Counted from the stretch's first letter, positions 45,131 to 54,261 are shown. The stretch: 64,000 nucleotides of DNA from Luteimonas salinisoli (GCF_013425525.1 NZ_JACCKA010000027.1:46558-110557); one strand, 5' to 3'. Notes: generated from the letters alone by a model not told the origin. Made by a program: numbers and translations.

Positions 45131-46372
45131 GTGCCTGCCAGCACCCCACCCCTTCAGACAATATCGCGCGAGGCCGGCGACAAAACCCAGGGGTTTCGTT
45201 TCCAGAAGCTGCGCGCCGCGGTAAGACTTCTGGGCCGTATGCCGAGCAGTTCTTCTAGCCAGATCTTTTGCGCGCTCGAGTTCATTGAGGACAGCGCGCT
45301 CTTCGATGCTGATGGAACGATCGCGCTGGAAGAAAACAAGAGCTATACATCTGCACTGAGCTTCAATTCCGCTGCCATCAAGAACACTGTCGTCGCGTTC
45401 CTAGATGCAGACGCTGCTTTCGCATATAGCAAGGAACTAAGGTTCGGCGTCTATGCCTCTGCCACTGTTGCAGGCGAGCGGATCCCGCCAGCGAGACTGC
45501 CTTCTCCTGGGGGCTCTCCACGCAGCGGTACGTTCAGCATCTTGAAGAACTTGGTTGCCGGTGTCCGTCTTACAGACACTGAAGTTGCCGTCGCGAAGAC
45601 ACTTATCGAGGCCGAATACCGCTCGCAATATGCATCAGACGACCGCTCGCCCGGCCATGAGCCGCCCTTCGCAGCGTGGACGATAGGGACGTTTAGGCAT
45701 TTCCTCGAGAAGATAGATTGGGAAGTTGGCGACCATCAAGCAGCGGCCGTGGAGGCTGAAGCACTGGATCTAATCCGTAAGTCGCCGTTCTTCGATCACC
45801 GACACGAAGGCCTCGAGGAGTTTTTGCTCTGCGCTTTGCTCGACCTGCTCGAAAAGCGTTCCCACGAGCAGAGTCCGATTCAACGCATCGTAGGCACAGC
45901 CGACGTAAAGAACATTTTCCTGCAGATACTTGCCGGCCGCCGCGAGGACCTGCTCGACCCGGCACATAAGGAATGGAACCACGAGGATCCGAAGGATCGA
46001 CGCAACCTCTCGGAGAAAGTGCAGGCAGTATCCCCGGCCTATTCGGGTGACCGCCTTAGCCGCTTAGCCCGCAAAATTGCACTCGCTCGCCACGAGCGTG
46101 ACGCGTTTGGTAGGGAATACATTTCGCTCATGCTTCGTGTTCTGCACGCCTGCCAGGATGAACTGATCAACCTCGAGGGAAAGCTCTCTCATTCAATGAG
46201 CGAGAGTGAGGTCGACGCTTGCCTCGAGTCGCTGGTTACCGCCTCAGTTGGCCGCATGAGCAAACTCTCGGCAACCTGGACCTACCGCGTCGCGAATGAA
46301 GAGGCAATTCGTGGGGCGGTCTTGTCACTCTTTGACGAATGCTACCTGGCCTTCGATGAATCCGTCGCCTGA
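45131..46372 (+). CDS. Cap4-like nuclease effector of an ABC-three-component (Lamassu-like) system
   Basis: 413 residues from a GTG at 45131 with AGGA seven bases upstream; the frame is open to 44747 but the extra residues are compositionally unlike protein. After TQGFRFQKLRAAVRLLGRM comes FCALEFIEDSALFDADG and LEENKSYTSAL, a D-x(n)-E-x-K arrangement of the PD-(D/E)xK type seen in DUF4297/Cap4 dsDNA nucleases. The C-terminal 200 residues are helical, as in sensor/ABC-3C partner domains. Followed by a small middle component and an SMC-like ATPase with overlapping ends, it is the expected LmuA effector. The operon is visibly less GC-rich than its surroundings. Confidence 0.75.
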   Translation: MPASTPPLQTISREAGDKTQGFRFQKLRAAVRLLGRMPSSSSSQIFCALEFIEDSALFDADGTIALEENKSYTSALSFNSAAIKNTVVAFLDADAAFAYSKELRFGVYASATVAGERIPPARLPSPGGSPRSGTFSILKNLVAGVRLTDTEVAVAKTLIEAEYRSQYASDDRSPGHEPPFAAWTIGTFRHFLEKIDWEVGDHQAAAVEAEALDLIRKSPFFDHRHEGLEEFLLCALLDLLEKRSHEQSPIQRIVGTADVKNIFLQILAGRREDLLDPAHKEWNHEDPKDRRNLSEKVQAVSPAYSGDRLSRLARKIALARHERDAFGREYISLMLRVLHACQDELINLEGKLSHSMSESEVDACLESLVTASVGRMSKLSATWTYRVANEEAIRGAVLSLFDECYLAFDESVA

Positions 46373-46895
46373 ACCAACTCCGCTTCGCCGCCTCAATCAC
46401 CTTGTGGGTGAGGATTTCTACTTCATCAGCTATTGCATGCTTGTGTCCCTGCAGGTTTGCTGCGCAAAGGGCGCGGCGTTTCGCGATCATAGGAAGTTGG
46501 GGCACATCGTGCACTTTGTTTCTGATTCTCGGTTGCTGAGCATTCTCGACAGAAGTCGTGACGCACCCGTCGCGAGCCCCGTCGACAGGGAGCTTCTGTT
46601 CGGCACGTACACCAAAGCTGAGCTGCTCAAGAGGGAAGTTTATAAGCTGCTCATTTCCTTAGACCGCCGCGGGCTGGTTTATGCCGAGCCGTCTTCAACG
46701 GCCGTGGGTGCGATCGACGTGACACTTACTCCAGAGTTTCTCGCTTCAGAGCTAGCCTCGACTCCAGTGTTCGAGACTGAGCGCCAGAATGCCGCACAGC
46801 TCCGCGCGCTCGTCCCTCGCCTTAGCGTGCTCACGCTCGAAACATTCCTAAACCGCGTATACGTTGCAAGAGGGGTTAGGGCATGGGCTCTCTAG
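46356..46895 (+). CDS. ABC-three-component system middle component (LmuC-like)
   Basis: 179 residues, overlapping the nuclease gene by 17 bp and the ATPase gene by 13 bp. It has LRRLNHLVGEDFYFISYCMLVSLQVC, RDHRKLGHIVHFVSDSRLLSIL and KREVYKLLISLDRRGLVYAE, a winged-helix-like small protein as found between effector and ATPase in ABC-3C systems. Its likely role is to bridge the ATPase and the nuclease. The tight overlaps indicate coupled translation. Identification relies strongly on its position. Confidence 0.72.
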   Translation: MNPSPEPTPLRRLNHLVGEDFYFISYCMLVSLQVCCAKGAAFRDHRKLGHIVHFVSDSRLLSILDRSRDAPVASPVDRELLFGTYTKAELLKREVYKLLISLDRRGLVYAEPSSTAVGAIDVTLTPEFLASELASTPVFETERQNAAQLRALVPRLSVLTLETFLNRVYVARGVRAWAL

Positions 46896-48820
46896 CCATC
46901 AGGCGTGTTCAATATTCCGGCGCTAAGTACTCATTTTCGTCGCCTGAGTTTGGCCCCGGCCTGTCGATAGTCGAAGGCCCGAACGGCAGCGGGAAGTCGA
47001 CTTTCTTCAATCTGATTTACTTTGGCCTCGGCGGTCGTGTGCCAGAGTTCGAAACGTCTTCGAACGAAGTGCACAAAGAGATCGTTGGAGATACTAACAA
47101 TTTCGTGCATCTCGCTATTGCCGTTAATGGCAGGCGCTACGGACTCACCAGGCGCATCGGCGAGAATTGGATATCCGTCAGCCCGCTTAGTGATGCCGAG
47201 CATGCAGTCACGGAGACTCTGCCAATCTTTCGGCGGGAAGCCGACCAGAAGACATTTTCCGATTGGCTTCTCGAAGGCTTGGAGATTCCGGTCGTCGAGA
47301 TCACCCAAGGCACTCGCACGTTCAAGCTGAACTTCACTGACCTCGCCAGGCTGATCTTCCACAACCAGAGTCCGGACCCCCACGGTGTCTTCAAACCGGC
47401 CGAGGTGACGTCAAACTTTGTATCCGACTCACTCGAGGTTCGGCGGGCTATTTTCCAGATTTTGGTTGGAAAGACTCTCCTTTCGCTCTACGTGGCCTAC
47501 TCCAAACTCAAGAGAGCGGAGAGAGACCGAGAAGCCGCAAGGCTAGTGTTGGCTGAGTACACCGAGATCGTCACTCAAGTTTCCCGAGCCAATGGCATTA
47601 CGGAGGTCATCAACGGAACTCACCTCAGAGCGCGGATTGCTGAGCTCGCTGAGCAGGCTCAGAAGCTGCTGGCTGAGCGTGCTGCTGTGCTCGGTTCGGG
47701 CGTTCGTAGCACTGACATCGTTGTCGGCGTGGAGATTGCCAAAAAGGACTACGAGCTAGCCCTTCAACGACAAGCCGAGCTGCAAAATCGCCTTCAGGAA
47801 CTGTTCAATGAGAAAGCCCGTCTAGACGAGGTTAGATTCGTGCTACGCGAGGAGATAGATAGGATTGAGAAGATCCTCTACACGCACGAGCAGTTGAAGC
47901 TTTTTTCGGCCGACACCTGTCCTTACTGCCTCAGCACTGTAGAGCGAGCCGCGGATCGCTGCGTCTGTGGTTCTCACGTGGACGAGTCGCAGTACCAGCG
48001 ATTTTTCTATTCGGCTAGTGAGTACGTCGAGATTCTCTCCTCGAAGGCGAAGTCGCTCCAGACTCTCGACGCAGCCGGCTTGGATATTCGGAATGAGACG
48101 GCTTCGGTTGCTGAGTCGCTTGGACAGGCGACAGAAGAATCACGGCGATTGCGCGACGCCTTGAGTGCCATTGCGGACGAAGCTAGTGACCAGTGGTCTC
48201 CGGATGAGCGAATGTCGCAGATAGAGGAAACCCTCTTCTCGGTTCGGGACCAAATTGGCAGTCTTGAGCAAGCACTTCGGCTCGAGGAAAAGCTGGCCGG
48301 CTACCAGCGCAGGCTGACCACCACAACCGCGGCTGTGGATGATGCTAGGCGGGAGGTTTCACTGCTCGATGCCGCAGCCAGGCAGGAGCTGTCGGGGCGG
48401 ATTTCGGAGTTCGACGAGGTCTATTCCGAAATGATGCAGACAGTCCTGGAGAACTGCCGGACTGCTTTCTTGGACACCAACTCATACCTGCCGGTCGTGA
48501 ACAACAAGGAGTACCGCGAAGCAAGTGCAGACGTGCCGAAGCGCTTCCTTTACTACCTCACCCTCTTGATGCTTTCAGTGCGAGAAGCCATTCCGTTTCC
48601 CCGGCTCTTGCTTGTAGACACTCCTGAAACAGCGGGAATCGACCAGGAAAATTTGATCAAGAACCTTCGCCAGATCTCGAAGATTCCAGATGACGCCGAT
48701 TTCCAAATTCTCCTCTCGACCGGCGTCGGAAAGTTTCCGCCCGAATTCGCGGATAGGGTGAGGATTCGACTGTCCAAGGAGTCCAAGCTTTTGCAGGTAC
48801 GCGAAGCTAGCGAGGGGTAA
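46883..48820 (+). CDS. SMC/Rad50-like ATPase with zinc hook (LmuB-like)
   Basis: 645 residues. Walker A EGPNGSGKST at 31-40; coiled-coil arms at about 210-335 and 385-500; a zinc-hook-like CPYC at about 346 with CVCG 16 residues later; Walker B LLLVDTPETAGID at about 575-587, with the Glu after DTP as in Rad50-type enzymes. AGAGGGG lies just before the ATG. In Lamassu systems this ATPase senses phage DNA ends or replication structures and releases the nuclease. It is the last gene of the three-gene plus-strand operon. Confidence 0.85.
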   Translation: MGSLAIRRVQYSGAKYSFSSPEFGPGLSIVEGPNGSGKSTFFNLIYFGLGGRVPEFETSSNEVHKEIVGDTNNFVHLAIAVNGRRYGLTRRIGENWISVSPLSDAEHAVTETLPIFRREADQKTFSDWLLEGLEIPVVEITQGTRTFKLNFTDLARLIFHNQSPDPHGVFKPAEVTSNFVSDSLEVRRAIFQILVGKTLLSLYVAYSKLKRAERDREAARLVLAEYTEIVTQVSRANGITEVINGTHLRARIAELAEQAQKLLAERAAVLGSGVRSTDIVVGVEIAKKDYELALQRQAELQNRLQELFNEKARLDEVRFVLREEIDRIEKILYTHEQLKLFSADTCPYCLSTVERAADRCVCGSHVDESQYQRFFYSASEYVEILSSKAKSLQTLDAAGLDIRNETASVAESLGQATEESRRLRDALSAIADEASDQWSPDERMSQIEETLFSVRDQIGSLEQALRLEEKLAGYQRRLTTTTAAVDDARREVSLLDAAARQELSGRISEFDEVYSEMMQTVLENCRTAFLDTNSYLPVVNNKEYREASADVPKRFLYYLTLLMLSVREAIPFPRLLLVDTPETAGIDQENLIKNLRQISKIPDDADFQILLSTGVGKFPPEFADRVRIRLSKESKLLQVREASEG

Positions 48821-49471
48821 GCATAACTTGTGCGCGGCTCGAGCTTGTCTTGCCGTGAGAGGAGGCAGTTCCGATGGATGCAGGATCTTGCGGGACGTGG
48901 GTGGCAGCAATTGCCGCGATCGCAGTATCCTTAGAAGGCACTGTTGGCAGGTAAAACGCCCGAAAACCCGCCACACTTTGGTTGCACCTCAGATTCTGCC
49001 TGAGGTTGGTGGCCTCAAGGCGGCACCCGAGTTCGCGATCAGTGATGGCTAAGACTTTCTGGCCTCGCCCGAAGTGTCGATGATTGATCGTCGAGGCGCG
49101 GTCTCAGGCTTTCTCGACATCGTTTCAACCACCGGTCTCAAGATTTGAAGGGCTTGCCAACCGGGTCGAGAATGCATGCTTCGCTCTAGCAACTGATAGC
49201 GCGAGTGGCCAACACTGATCAGCTTCGACGCGTGGTAGAGAGCTGCCAAGCGCTTCGCACAGAGATTCAATCACTGCGAAACGCACAGATCGACGGATTC
49301 CTATGGCTTCTCGTTGTTTCTGGCGTACTTTTGCGTGGCGTACCGCACTGCTCATCTGGAGCAGCACTGCTCACGCATCGGCAATCGGCCGCTATGATTT
49401 CGGCACTTGCCGTGGCCGCTACGCGCCCGGCTTGACTCGGCGTTCTAGTGGCCGCTTTGGGTCGAAATCGG
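48821..49471. other. 650-bp region after the defence operon without a convincing gene
   Basis: A perfect hairpin ACCTCAG-ATTCTGC-CTGAGGT at 48986-49006 could end the operon transcript, though it lacks a T-run. A short plus-strand frame from a GTG at 49205 reads ANTDQLRRVVESCQALRTE and then a hydrophobic stretch (FLWLLVVSGVLL), which may be a remnant of a small membrane protein. A copy of the dispersed CCGCTTTGGGTCGAA motif ends the region at 49451-49470. Otherwise nothing is recognised; the region is of mixed composition, as in a decayed island. Confidence 0.35.
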
Positions 49472-50686
49472 TCACTGCCCTGCCTCCACTGCAGAAAATA
49501 CTCCGCTCTTGCTCACCTTCCGCCTCAGCTCGAACCGCTCCAGCGCGACTGCCGGATCTAGTGCGTCGATGTTCTTGAAATCTATCTCGCCCCAGGCCTC
49601 CCTTGTCGCTGTCACGCTCAACAGATACTCGTCCCGGACGACGCCGGTTGCTCGATCCTGGCGCTGTGAGTAGCCAGAGGCCACCACGGTCTTGGCCGCA
49701 GGACAGACATGGAAGGCCTCGCCGATCAGGCGGAAGATCACGGCATGCACATGGGCGGCGTACAGGCGCCGCTTGGCGGCGTCGCTGAAGGGCTTGATGC
49801 GGACCTCGCGGGTGCGTGAGCGCAGCTCGGGCGTGCCTGCCGGCAAGTCCTCGATCTCGGGCAGATCGACGTCAAGCAGGATACGGCGCCCGTCCTCCTC
49901 CACACACAGGTCGACCGAGGTGTCTTGCGGCCATGCGAGTGTCGCGAGATGCCATTCGAGGAAGGCTTCCAGGCCCTCGTCGCCCCCTTCATCCCGGGCG
50001 GCGAAGCGAAGTGCCGCTTCGGCGTTGGCCCGCGCGTGTGCGTCTCGCTGGGCTATCCATGCATCCATCTGCTCGGAATGCATCTGTCGAGCGGCTTCGT
50101 TCTCCCGATCTATACGGGCGCGGTACCACGGAATCCATTTCCATAGCCAGTGATACGGGAGGGGAGTCGGCAATGGCGGCTCCGGCTCTGCGAAAGGCGC
50201 CGGGCGGTGGGCTAGCGGTGGCTTCGGAGCCGGTGTGGCGTGATGCAGGGTTGCCAATGCGGCAATCCCCTCACGCACGCTGGCGCAGCGAGCCTCGACC
50301 TGATCGATCAGCGAGGCTCGCAGATGCTTCCAGGCAACGGCCTCCATTTCGGGAGAAATGCGGTTGCCAGCGCCGTCCTCCATCGCAATCGGGCCGCCTT
50401 GGAGCGGAACCTTAAGGCAAGGGCGGCAGCTGAGGAATTCCTCCAGAAGTGCAGCCTCGATTGCCCGCTGGCTGGGCACGCGGCGGTCTCCTCGCGCCGA
50501 GGGACCCGAGCCGCTGAGCTTGAAACGCTCGTGCAGACCCGTGCCCGGCAGGCCGGCATTGCCCCAGACGCCTCCCTTGCCGAAAGTTACCGACGCACCG
50601 CGCGGCCCAGCCGATAGGCTCAGGCCGCTGCCCGACACGTTTAGGCGAAGCCCGGGGGCGATGGTGACGCGGCGGCGAAACCTCAT
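49472..50686 (-). CDS. DUF4236 domain protein
   Basis: 404 residues. The first 60 residues, MRFRRRVTIAPGLRLNVSGSG then LSLSAGPRGASVTFG and GLPGTGL, are the complete DUF4236 signature, a small beta-rich domain of unknown function. The rest is a long region with an aromatic cluster (LPYHWLWKWIPWYRARIDREN) and a C-terminal alpha/beta part that includes VDLCVEEDGRRILLDVDLPEIED. The start overlaps the K+ channel stop as ATGA, so the two are cotranslated. The association with a channel suggests a membrane-proximal role; that is inference. Confidence 0.85.
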   Translation of the reverse strand: MRFRRRVTIAPGLRLNVSGSGLSLSAGPRGASVTFGKGGVWGNAGLPGTGLHERFKLSGSGPSARGDRRVPSQRAIEAALLEEFLSCRPCLKVPLQGGPIAMEDGAGNRISPEMEAVAWKHLRASLIDQVEARCASVREGIAALATLHHATPAPKPPLAHRPAPFAEPEPPLPTPLPYHWLWKWIPWYRARIDRENEAARQMHSEQMDAWIAQRDAHARANAEAALRFAARDEGGDEGLEAFLEWHLATLAWPQDTSVDLCVEEDGRRILLDVDLPEIEDLPAGTPELRSRTREVRIKPFSDAAKRRLYAAHVHAVIFRLIGEAFHVCPAAKTVVASGYSQRQDRATGVVRDEYLLSVTATREAWGEIDFKNIDALDPAVALERFELRRKVSKSGVFSAVEAGQ

Positions 50687-51450
50687 GCCTTGCCCTCCCT
50701 GTCCTCACCGCGCGCACGCGCTCTCGCGAAGGCCTCCGAGAACGCGGCCGCCAGAATGCCTGTGGGCATCGCAATCAGGCCGATTCCCGCAAACGCAGTG
50801 AGCGCCGCAAAAAAGCGCCCCAGCGGTGTCACCGGCACCAGGTCGCCGTAGCCGACCGTCGTCAGCGTCGCCACGCTCCACCAGGCCGCACGCGGGATGC
50901 TACCGAAGGCCTCGGGCTGGTGGTCGCCCTCCACCACGTATAGCGCCGCGGATGACACCAGAATGATCAGCCCGGCCAACATCACCGTGAACGCGAGTTC
51001 GAAGCGTCGGCTAATGCAGGACTCGGTCACCAGGCGTATCGCACTGGAATAGCGCGCCAGCTTGGTCAGTGCCACCAGGCGCAATAGGCGCAACAGGCGC
51101 AGCACCATCGTTTCTGCACCCGAGATGCCGGCGAGGAAGGGAAGCACGGCCAGCAGATCGATCACGGCCATCGGCTGGCGCATGTAGCGCAGGCGCCCGG
51201 CAACGCCGCTGAATCCCGGCTGCGAACCGACGCTCCACACTCGCGCCATGTACTCCACCAGGAAGATCGCACCGAATCCCAGCTCGAGCCAGGCGAGGTG
51301 CCTCCCAACGGCCTCGCGCACGACAGGCTCGGAGGACAGCACGGCCAAGGTGACGCTGGCGATAATCAACAGCACTAAAACGCGCTGGAAGGTGTTGAGG
51401 CCCTCCGGTCGAGGATGATTCATGCATGCGTAGACGCGCGCCTTGATCAT
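50683..51450 (-). CDS. Voltage-gated-type potassium channel (ion transporter)
   Basis: 255 residues with six membrane segments. A S4-like helix carries spaced arginines (MVLRLLRLLRLVALTKLARYSS), and the pore has WWSVATLTTVGYGDLVP with the K+ selectivity filter TVGYGD. The gating helix is followed by a short Arg/Glu-rich cytosolic tail without an RCK domain. A second ATG 27 bases in (MNHPRPEG) is possible as the start. Overlaps the DUF4236 gene by 4 bp. Confidence 0.9.
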   Translation of the reverse strand: MIKARVYACMNHPRPEGLNTFQRVLVLLIIASVTLAVLSSEPVVREAVGRHLAWLELGFGAIFLVEYMARVWSVGSQPGFSGVAGRLRYMRQPMAVIDLLAVLPFLAGISGAETMVLRLLRLLRLVALTKLARYSSAIRLVTESCISRRFELAFTVMLAGLIILVSSAALYVVEGDHQPEAFGSIPRAAWWSVATLTTVGYGDLVPVTPLGRFFAALTAFAGIGLIAMPTGILAAAFSEAFARARARGEDREGKA

Positions 51451-51754
51451 TCCGTGTACTTACCCGCCCGGCGGGGGTCGACATCGAAGGCAGCGAGGAA
51501 GTCGCAGATATAGCGATGCGCCGTTCGAAAAGCGGCATCGGCATCGGAGATCGCCCTGCCCAAGCGAATTTTTTCGTGTTTCATGGCCAGCCCCCCTGCC
51601 GGTCGCCCTACTCTGCTCGCATGCCGAGCTGGTCGCAAGCGCTCCAGGACTGGCTGGGGGAGTACCAAAGTCGGACAGCGCCGTACAAGCACCGAGATGG
51701 GCCGGCGATCAACATCCACTCCAACTTGTCCGACTCGGCCGGTCAGCGATGCGT

Positions 51755-51895
51755 TGATCACGGCAACGACGCTGGCGCACGGATTAATGTTGAAGTTGAG
51801 CGCGGCGATGATGGCGTCGCGCGCGCTGTTCTGCTGGAACAAGAAGCCGGGGTTGTCGCCTTTCCCTGCCTCCTACCGGGCGCACCATTCGTGAG
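51755..51895 (-). pseudogene. Fragment of a GH51 arabinofuranosidase gene (middle part)
   Basis: The minus strand reads FQQNSARDAIIAALNFNI, nearly identical to FQQNSLRDAIVAALNFNI of the intact enzyme at 58960-60537, and the DNA matches about 59448-59560. Downstream the similarity fades within 40 bases. The piece is more N-terminal than the fragment at 52812-53246 yet lies on its downstream side, so the copy has been rearranged. The remainder of 51451-51922 holds no gene that I can support. Confidence 0.75.
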
Positions 51896-51922
51896 ACAGC
51901 CGTCACTGCCGGCCAGAAGCGG

Positions 51923-52804
51923 TCACTCAGGGGCCTCGTATCGGACGGTGAAACGTGTCTCGTGCTCCGGAAATAAATCGCATAGAAAGAACTTGCGACG
52001 ATAGTCGTCGAAAAATTCCCGATTCTTTTCCGCTAATAACTGAGCGAACACCTCCGGTTGGACGGGTGGTCCAACGTAGTCGGCTGGAGGATTGGCCGCC
52101 ATTCTTCTGCCACGCTCCAGACGCGCCTTCGGCGTTTCCTGTGTTGCCTGATAGTGGTCCCATACATGCTGGAATAGCCACTGCGCTGCGCGATAGACGA
52201 ACGTATCAGGCGTGGCAAGACGCATCGCATCCACTGCCACCCGCGCGGATCGCGTACGCATGAGCGTCTCGTAGAGCGCAAGGTACGCACGCATCAAATC
52301 CTCCGGTGCGACCGCGCGGGTCGGCCCGATGAGGCCGTGAAGTGGCGCGCGATCGAGCAGTCCGAGCGCGTAAGTAAGTGCGCTGCCGTCGCACGCAGAA
52401 ACAACCACGAGCAGGTTCATTCCCGTCGCAATGTTGAGTGATGTCAGCGGTCCTTTCAGGTCGGCCCAGGTGGCGAATGATCCGTCCGCAAATGCCAAGC
52501 CGTCATCGTTCCCGTGGCACTCGATATGGAGCACGGGAACATCGCCCGTAGTCGATGCCGCCGCGGTCAGCTCGGGCAGCAACACCAAGAACTCCCTACG
52601 GCTCTCCACACGCCGATACAGGACTTCGGGCGCAGGGGCGAAAACCTGAGCACGCAGTCCCACGTCCTGATGTAGCTCGCGAGCTGTGTTTCGCTCACCG
52701 GCGGGGATGGAGTCGACAATCAGAATCTGGTTAAAGCGCAAGTTCACGTCCTCTGGACTAAACGTGTCCGCTTCGGGTCGAATGCGGACCTCCCCGCCCT
52801 GCAT
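51923..52804 (-). CDS. CHAT-domain (caspase-like) protease, solitary
   Basis: 293 residues. The caspase-like core is visible: VLHIECHGNDDGLAFADG with His97, then MNLLVVVSACDGSALTYAL with Cys138, the His/Cys dyad of CHAT peptidases. AVAPEDLMRAYLALYETLM follows. CHAT proteases in bacteria are effectors in defence or signalling (for example as gasdermin activators or in the type III-E CRISPR-linked Csx29). No typical partner gene is adjacent. The gene lies between two fragments of an arabinofuranosidase gene, starting 8 bp after one of them, and its 5' end contains a copy of the dispersed CCGCTTCGGGTCGAA motif. It is less GC-rich than its surroundings. Confidence 0.78.
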   Translation of the reverse strand: MQGGEVRIRPEADTFSPEDVNLRFNQILIVDSIPAGERNTARELHQDVGLRAQVFAPAPEVLYRRVESRREFLVLLPELTAAASTTGDVPVLHIECHGNDDGLAFADGSFATWADLKGPLTSLNIATGMNLLVVVSACDGSALTYALGLLDRAPLHGLIGPTRAVAPEDLMRAYLALYETLMRTRSARVAVDAMRLATPDTFVYRAAQWLFQHVWDHYQATQETPKARLERGRRMAANPPADYVGPPVQPEVFAQLLAEKNREFFDDYRRKFFLCDLFPEHETRFTVRYEAPE

Positions 52805-52811
52805 CGGCCCC

Positions 52812-53246
52812 TCACTCCACCACCACCACCATCACCGACTTGGGCGGGAGCTCGAGCACCAGCCCGCCATCCTGCACTTCCACCGCGTAGTCGCTGGGTC
52901 GTACCACCTCCGGCTGCCCGAAGCCGTTGTGCGCATCCATCGCCCCGGCGGTCAGCACGCGGCCGCGGGCGCGGGTGGCTTCGGCGCCCTGCACGCGCAC
53001 GCGCACCTGGCGGGCGTTGTTCGGGTCCGGGTTGACCAAGGCGAGCTGGAGGTTGCCGTTGGTGTCGCGCGCGGCGCTGGCGCTGAGGCCGGAGATGGCC
53101 TGGCCGCCGTGGCGGTACTCGGGCGCGTTGCTCATGTGCTCCGGCAGCGCGGTAGCGCCCTGGAGCGGGCGGTACAGGTGGAAGGCGTGGTAGGTAGGAG
53201 TGAGCAGCATCTTTTCCTTGTCGGTGAGGATCATCGCCTGCAGCAC
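52812..53246 (-). pseudogene. C-terminal fragment of a GH51 arabinofuranosidase gene
   Basis: 144 codons beginning MLQAMILTDKEKMLLTPTY and ending LPPKSVMVVVVE. They align without gaps to the last 145 residues of the intact GH51 enzyme (MLQAMILTDKEKMLLTPTY to SVMVVAVD). The catalytic domain and active-site glutamates are absent, so it cannot be an active enzyme. It could still be translated because the internal ATG is followed by an open frame, but no Shine-Dalgarno is evident. Similarity to the intact gene ends at about 53255. Confidence 0.85.
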
Positions 53247-53324
53247 GTTGACCTTGATCCACTACGCCGAACGCCGCCCTGCTGGCCCGAGCTTCGCTAG
53301 GAATCCGGTCTATTTCCCGCTTGC

Positions 53325-54257
53325 CTAGGCCAGAAGCAAGCCACGCTTGTCCGAAAGATCCACGACCGCCTCCAGGCCCGACCGGAAATCCAGTCCATCG
53401 GCCTCGATACCATCGCTGAAAAGCACGCCCCCTTCCGGCATGAGCGAACGGATCCGGAGGGGCGAGCGCTTGCCGCATTGCCCGAACACCAGGGTCGCCT
53501 GGCTCGAGCGGCTCGGGTAGGGCTCGCGCACGGTAAACACCAGTTGCTCCGATGCCCAGTCCAATCCCTGTTCGCGCAAGGCGCTCGCGGTCGATGAACT
53601 GCTGCCGGCAATGGCGGCAGCGCCCGTCAGCACGCTTCGCAGCCACCCCGTAGAGCCCAGCCCGGTGGAGATGATGACTCCGCTGGAGGATTGCCGTTCC
53701 ACCAGATCGCCGAGCGCGATTTCATAGCGCGCCGACACGTGGCTGCGCGCGCCCACGAAGAAGTCGTTCACGGCCAGCAGTTCCTGTCCATCGCTGAGCC
53801 GTGCGCGGCCCATGGTCACTTCACGAACGGGACGGCGTTCCTGCAGGACTTCTTGGATCACCTTCGGCACGTCCGGGACGACGAATGGAAGCAGCACGCC
53901 TTCCCAGCGCGCGGGATCCGGATTGATCGCCATCACCCGATGCCCATCGAGATACTTCAGGGTGTTCGCCACCAGCCCGTCCTGCCCCAGCACCACCACC
54001 AGGCATCCCGGGGGAAACAGGAAGTTCGGCAGGAAGCCGCGGTCCAGCCGCTGCACGCGGCCATGCCGCTTCAAGGTTTCCTCCACCTGGGCGATCGCGG
54101 CCTGGTAGATCCGGTCCTCTTCCAGGAAGTCGCTGAAGTCCATTCCCAGGTGCTCGGCCTGGAACCGGGCCTGCTCGACCGTGTTGTAGCGCGCGATCAG
54201 TTCCTGCAGGCGGGTCCGGCGGACCACCAGGACGATCTTCCGATCCGTCGGGTCCAT
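53325..54257 (-). CDS. NAD-kinase-like protein with degenerate GGDGT motif
   Basis: 310 residues. A first region (MDPTDRKIVLVVRRTRLQELI) and the strand-loop LVVVLGQDGLVANTL resemble NAD/diacylglycerol kinases, but the catalytic GGDGT is replaced by Gly91-Gln-Asp93-Gly-Leu; the Asp is kept. AVNDFFVGARSHVSARYEIA and SSGVIISTGLGSTGW correspond to the NE and T-x-STGS segments. It may bind NAD(H) as an effector or have weak or altered kinase activity. It is the last of four genes for NAD salvage, 4 bp after the SPFH gene. The stop at 53325 lies 70 bp from the arabinofuranosidase fragment. Confidence 0.78.
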   Translation of the reverse strand: MDPTDRKIVLVVRRTRLQELIARYNTVEQARFQAEHLGMDFSDFLEEDRIYQAAIAQVEETLKRHGRVQRLDRGFLPNFLFPPGCLVVVLGQDGLVANTLKYLDGHRVMAINPDPARWEGVLLPFVVPDVPKVIQEVLQERRPVREVTMGRARLSDGQELLAVNDFFVGARSHVSARYEIALGDLVERQSSSGVIISTGLGSTGWLRSVLTGAAAIAGSSSSTASALREQGLDWASEQLVFTVREPYPSRSSQATLVFGQCGKRSPLRIRSLMPEGGVLFSDGIEADGLDFRSGLEAVVDLSDKRGLLLA

Positions 54258-54261
54258 GTGC

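Noticed and set aside
49303..49578. 91-codon frame with a signal-peptide-like beginning after the defence operon
   Set aside because: It runs into the DUF4236 gene in antisense and has no Shine-Dalgarno; the hydrophobic start is probably chance.
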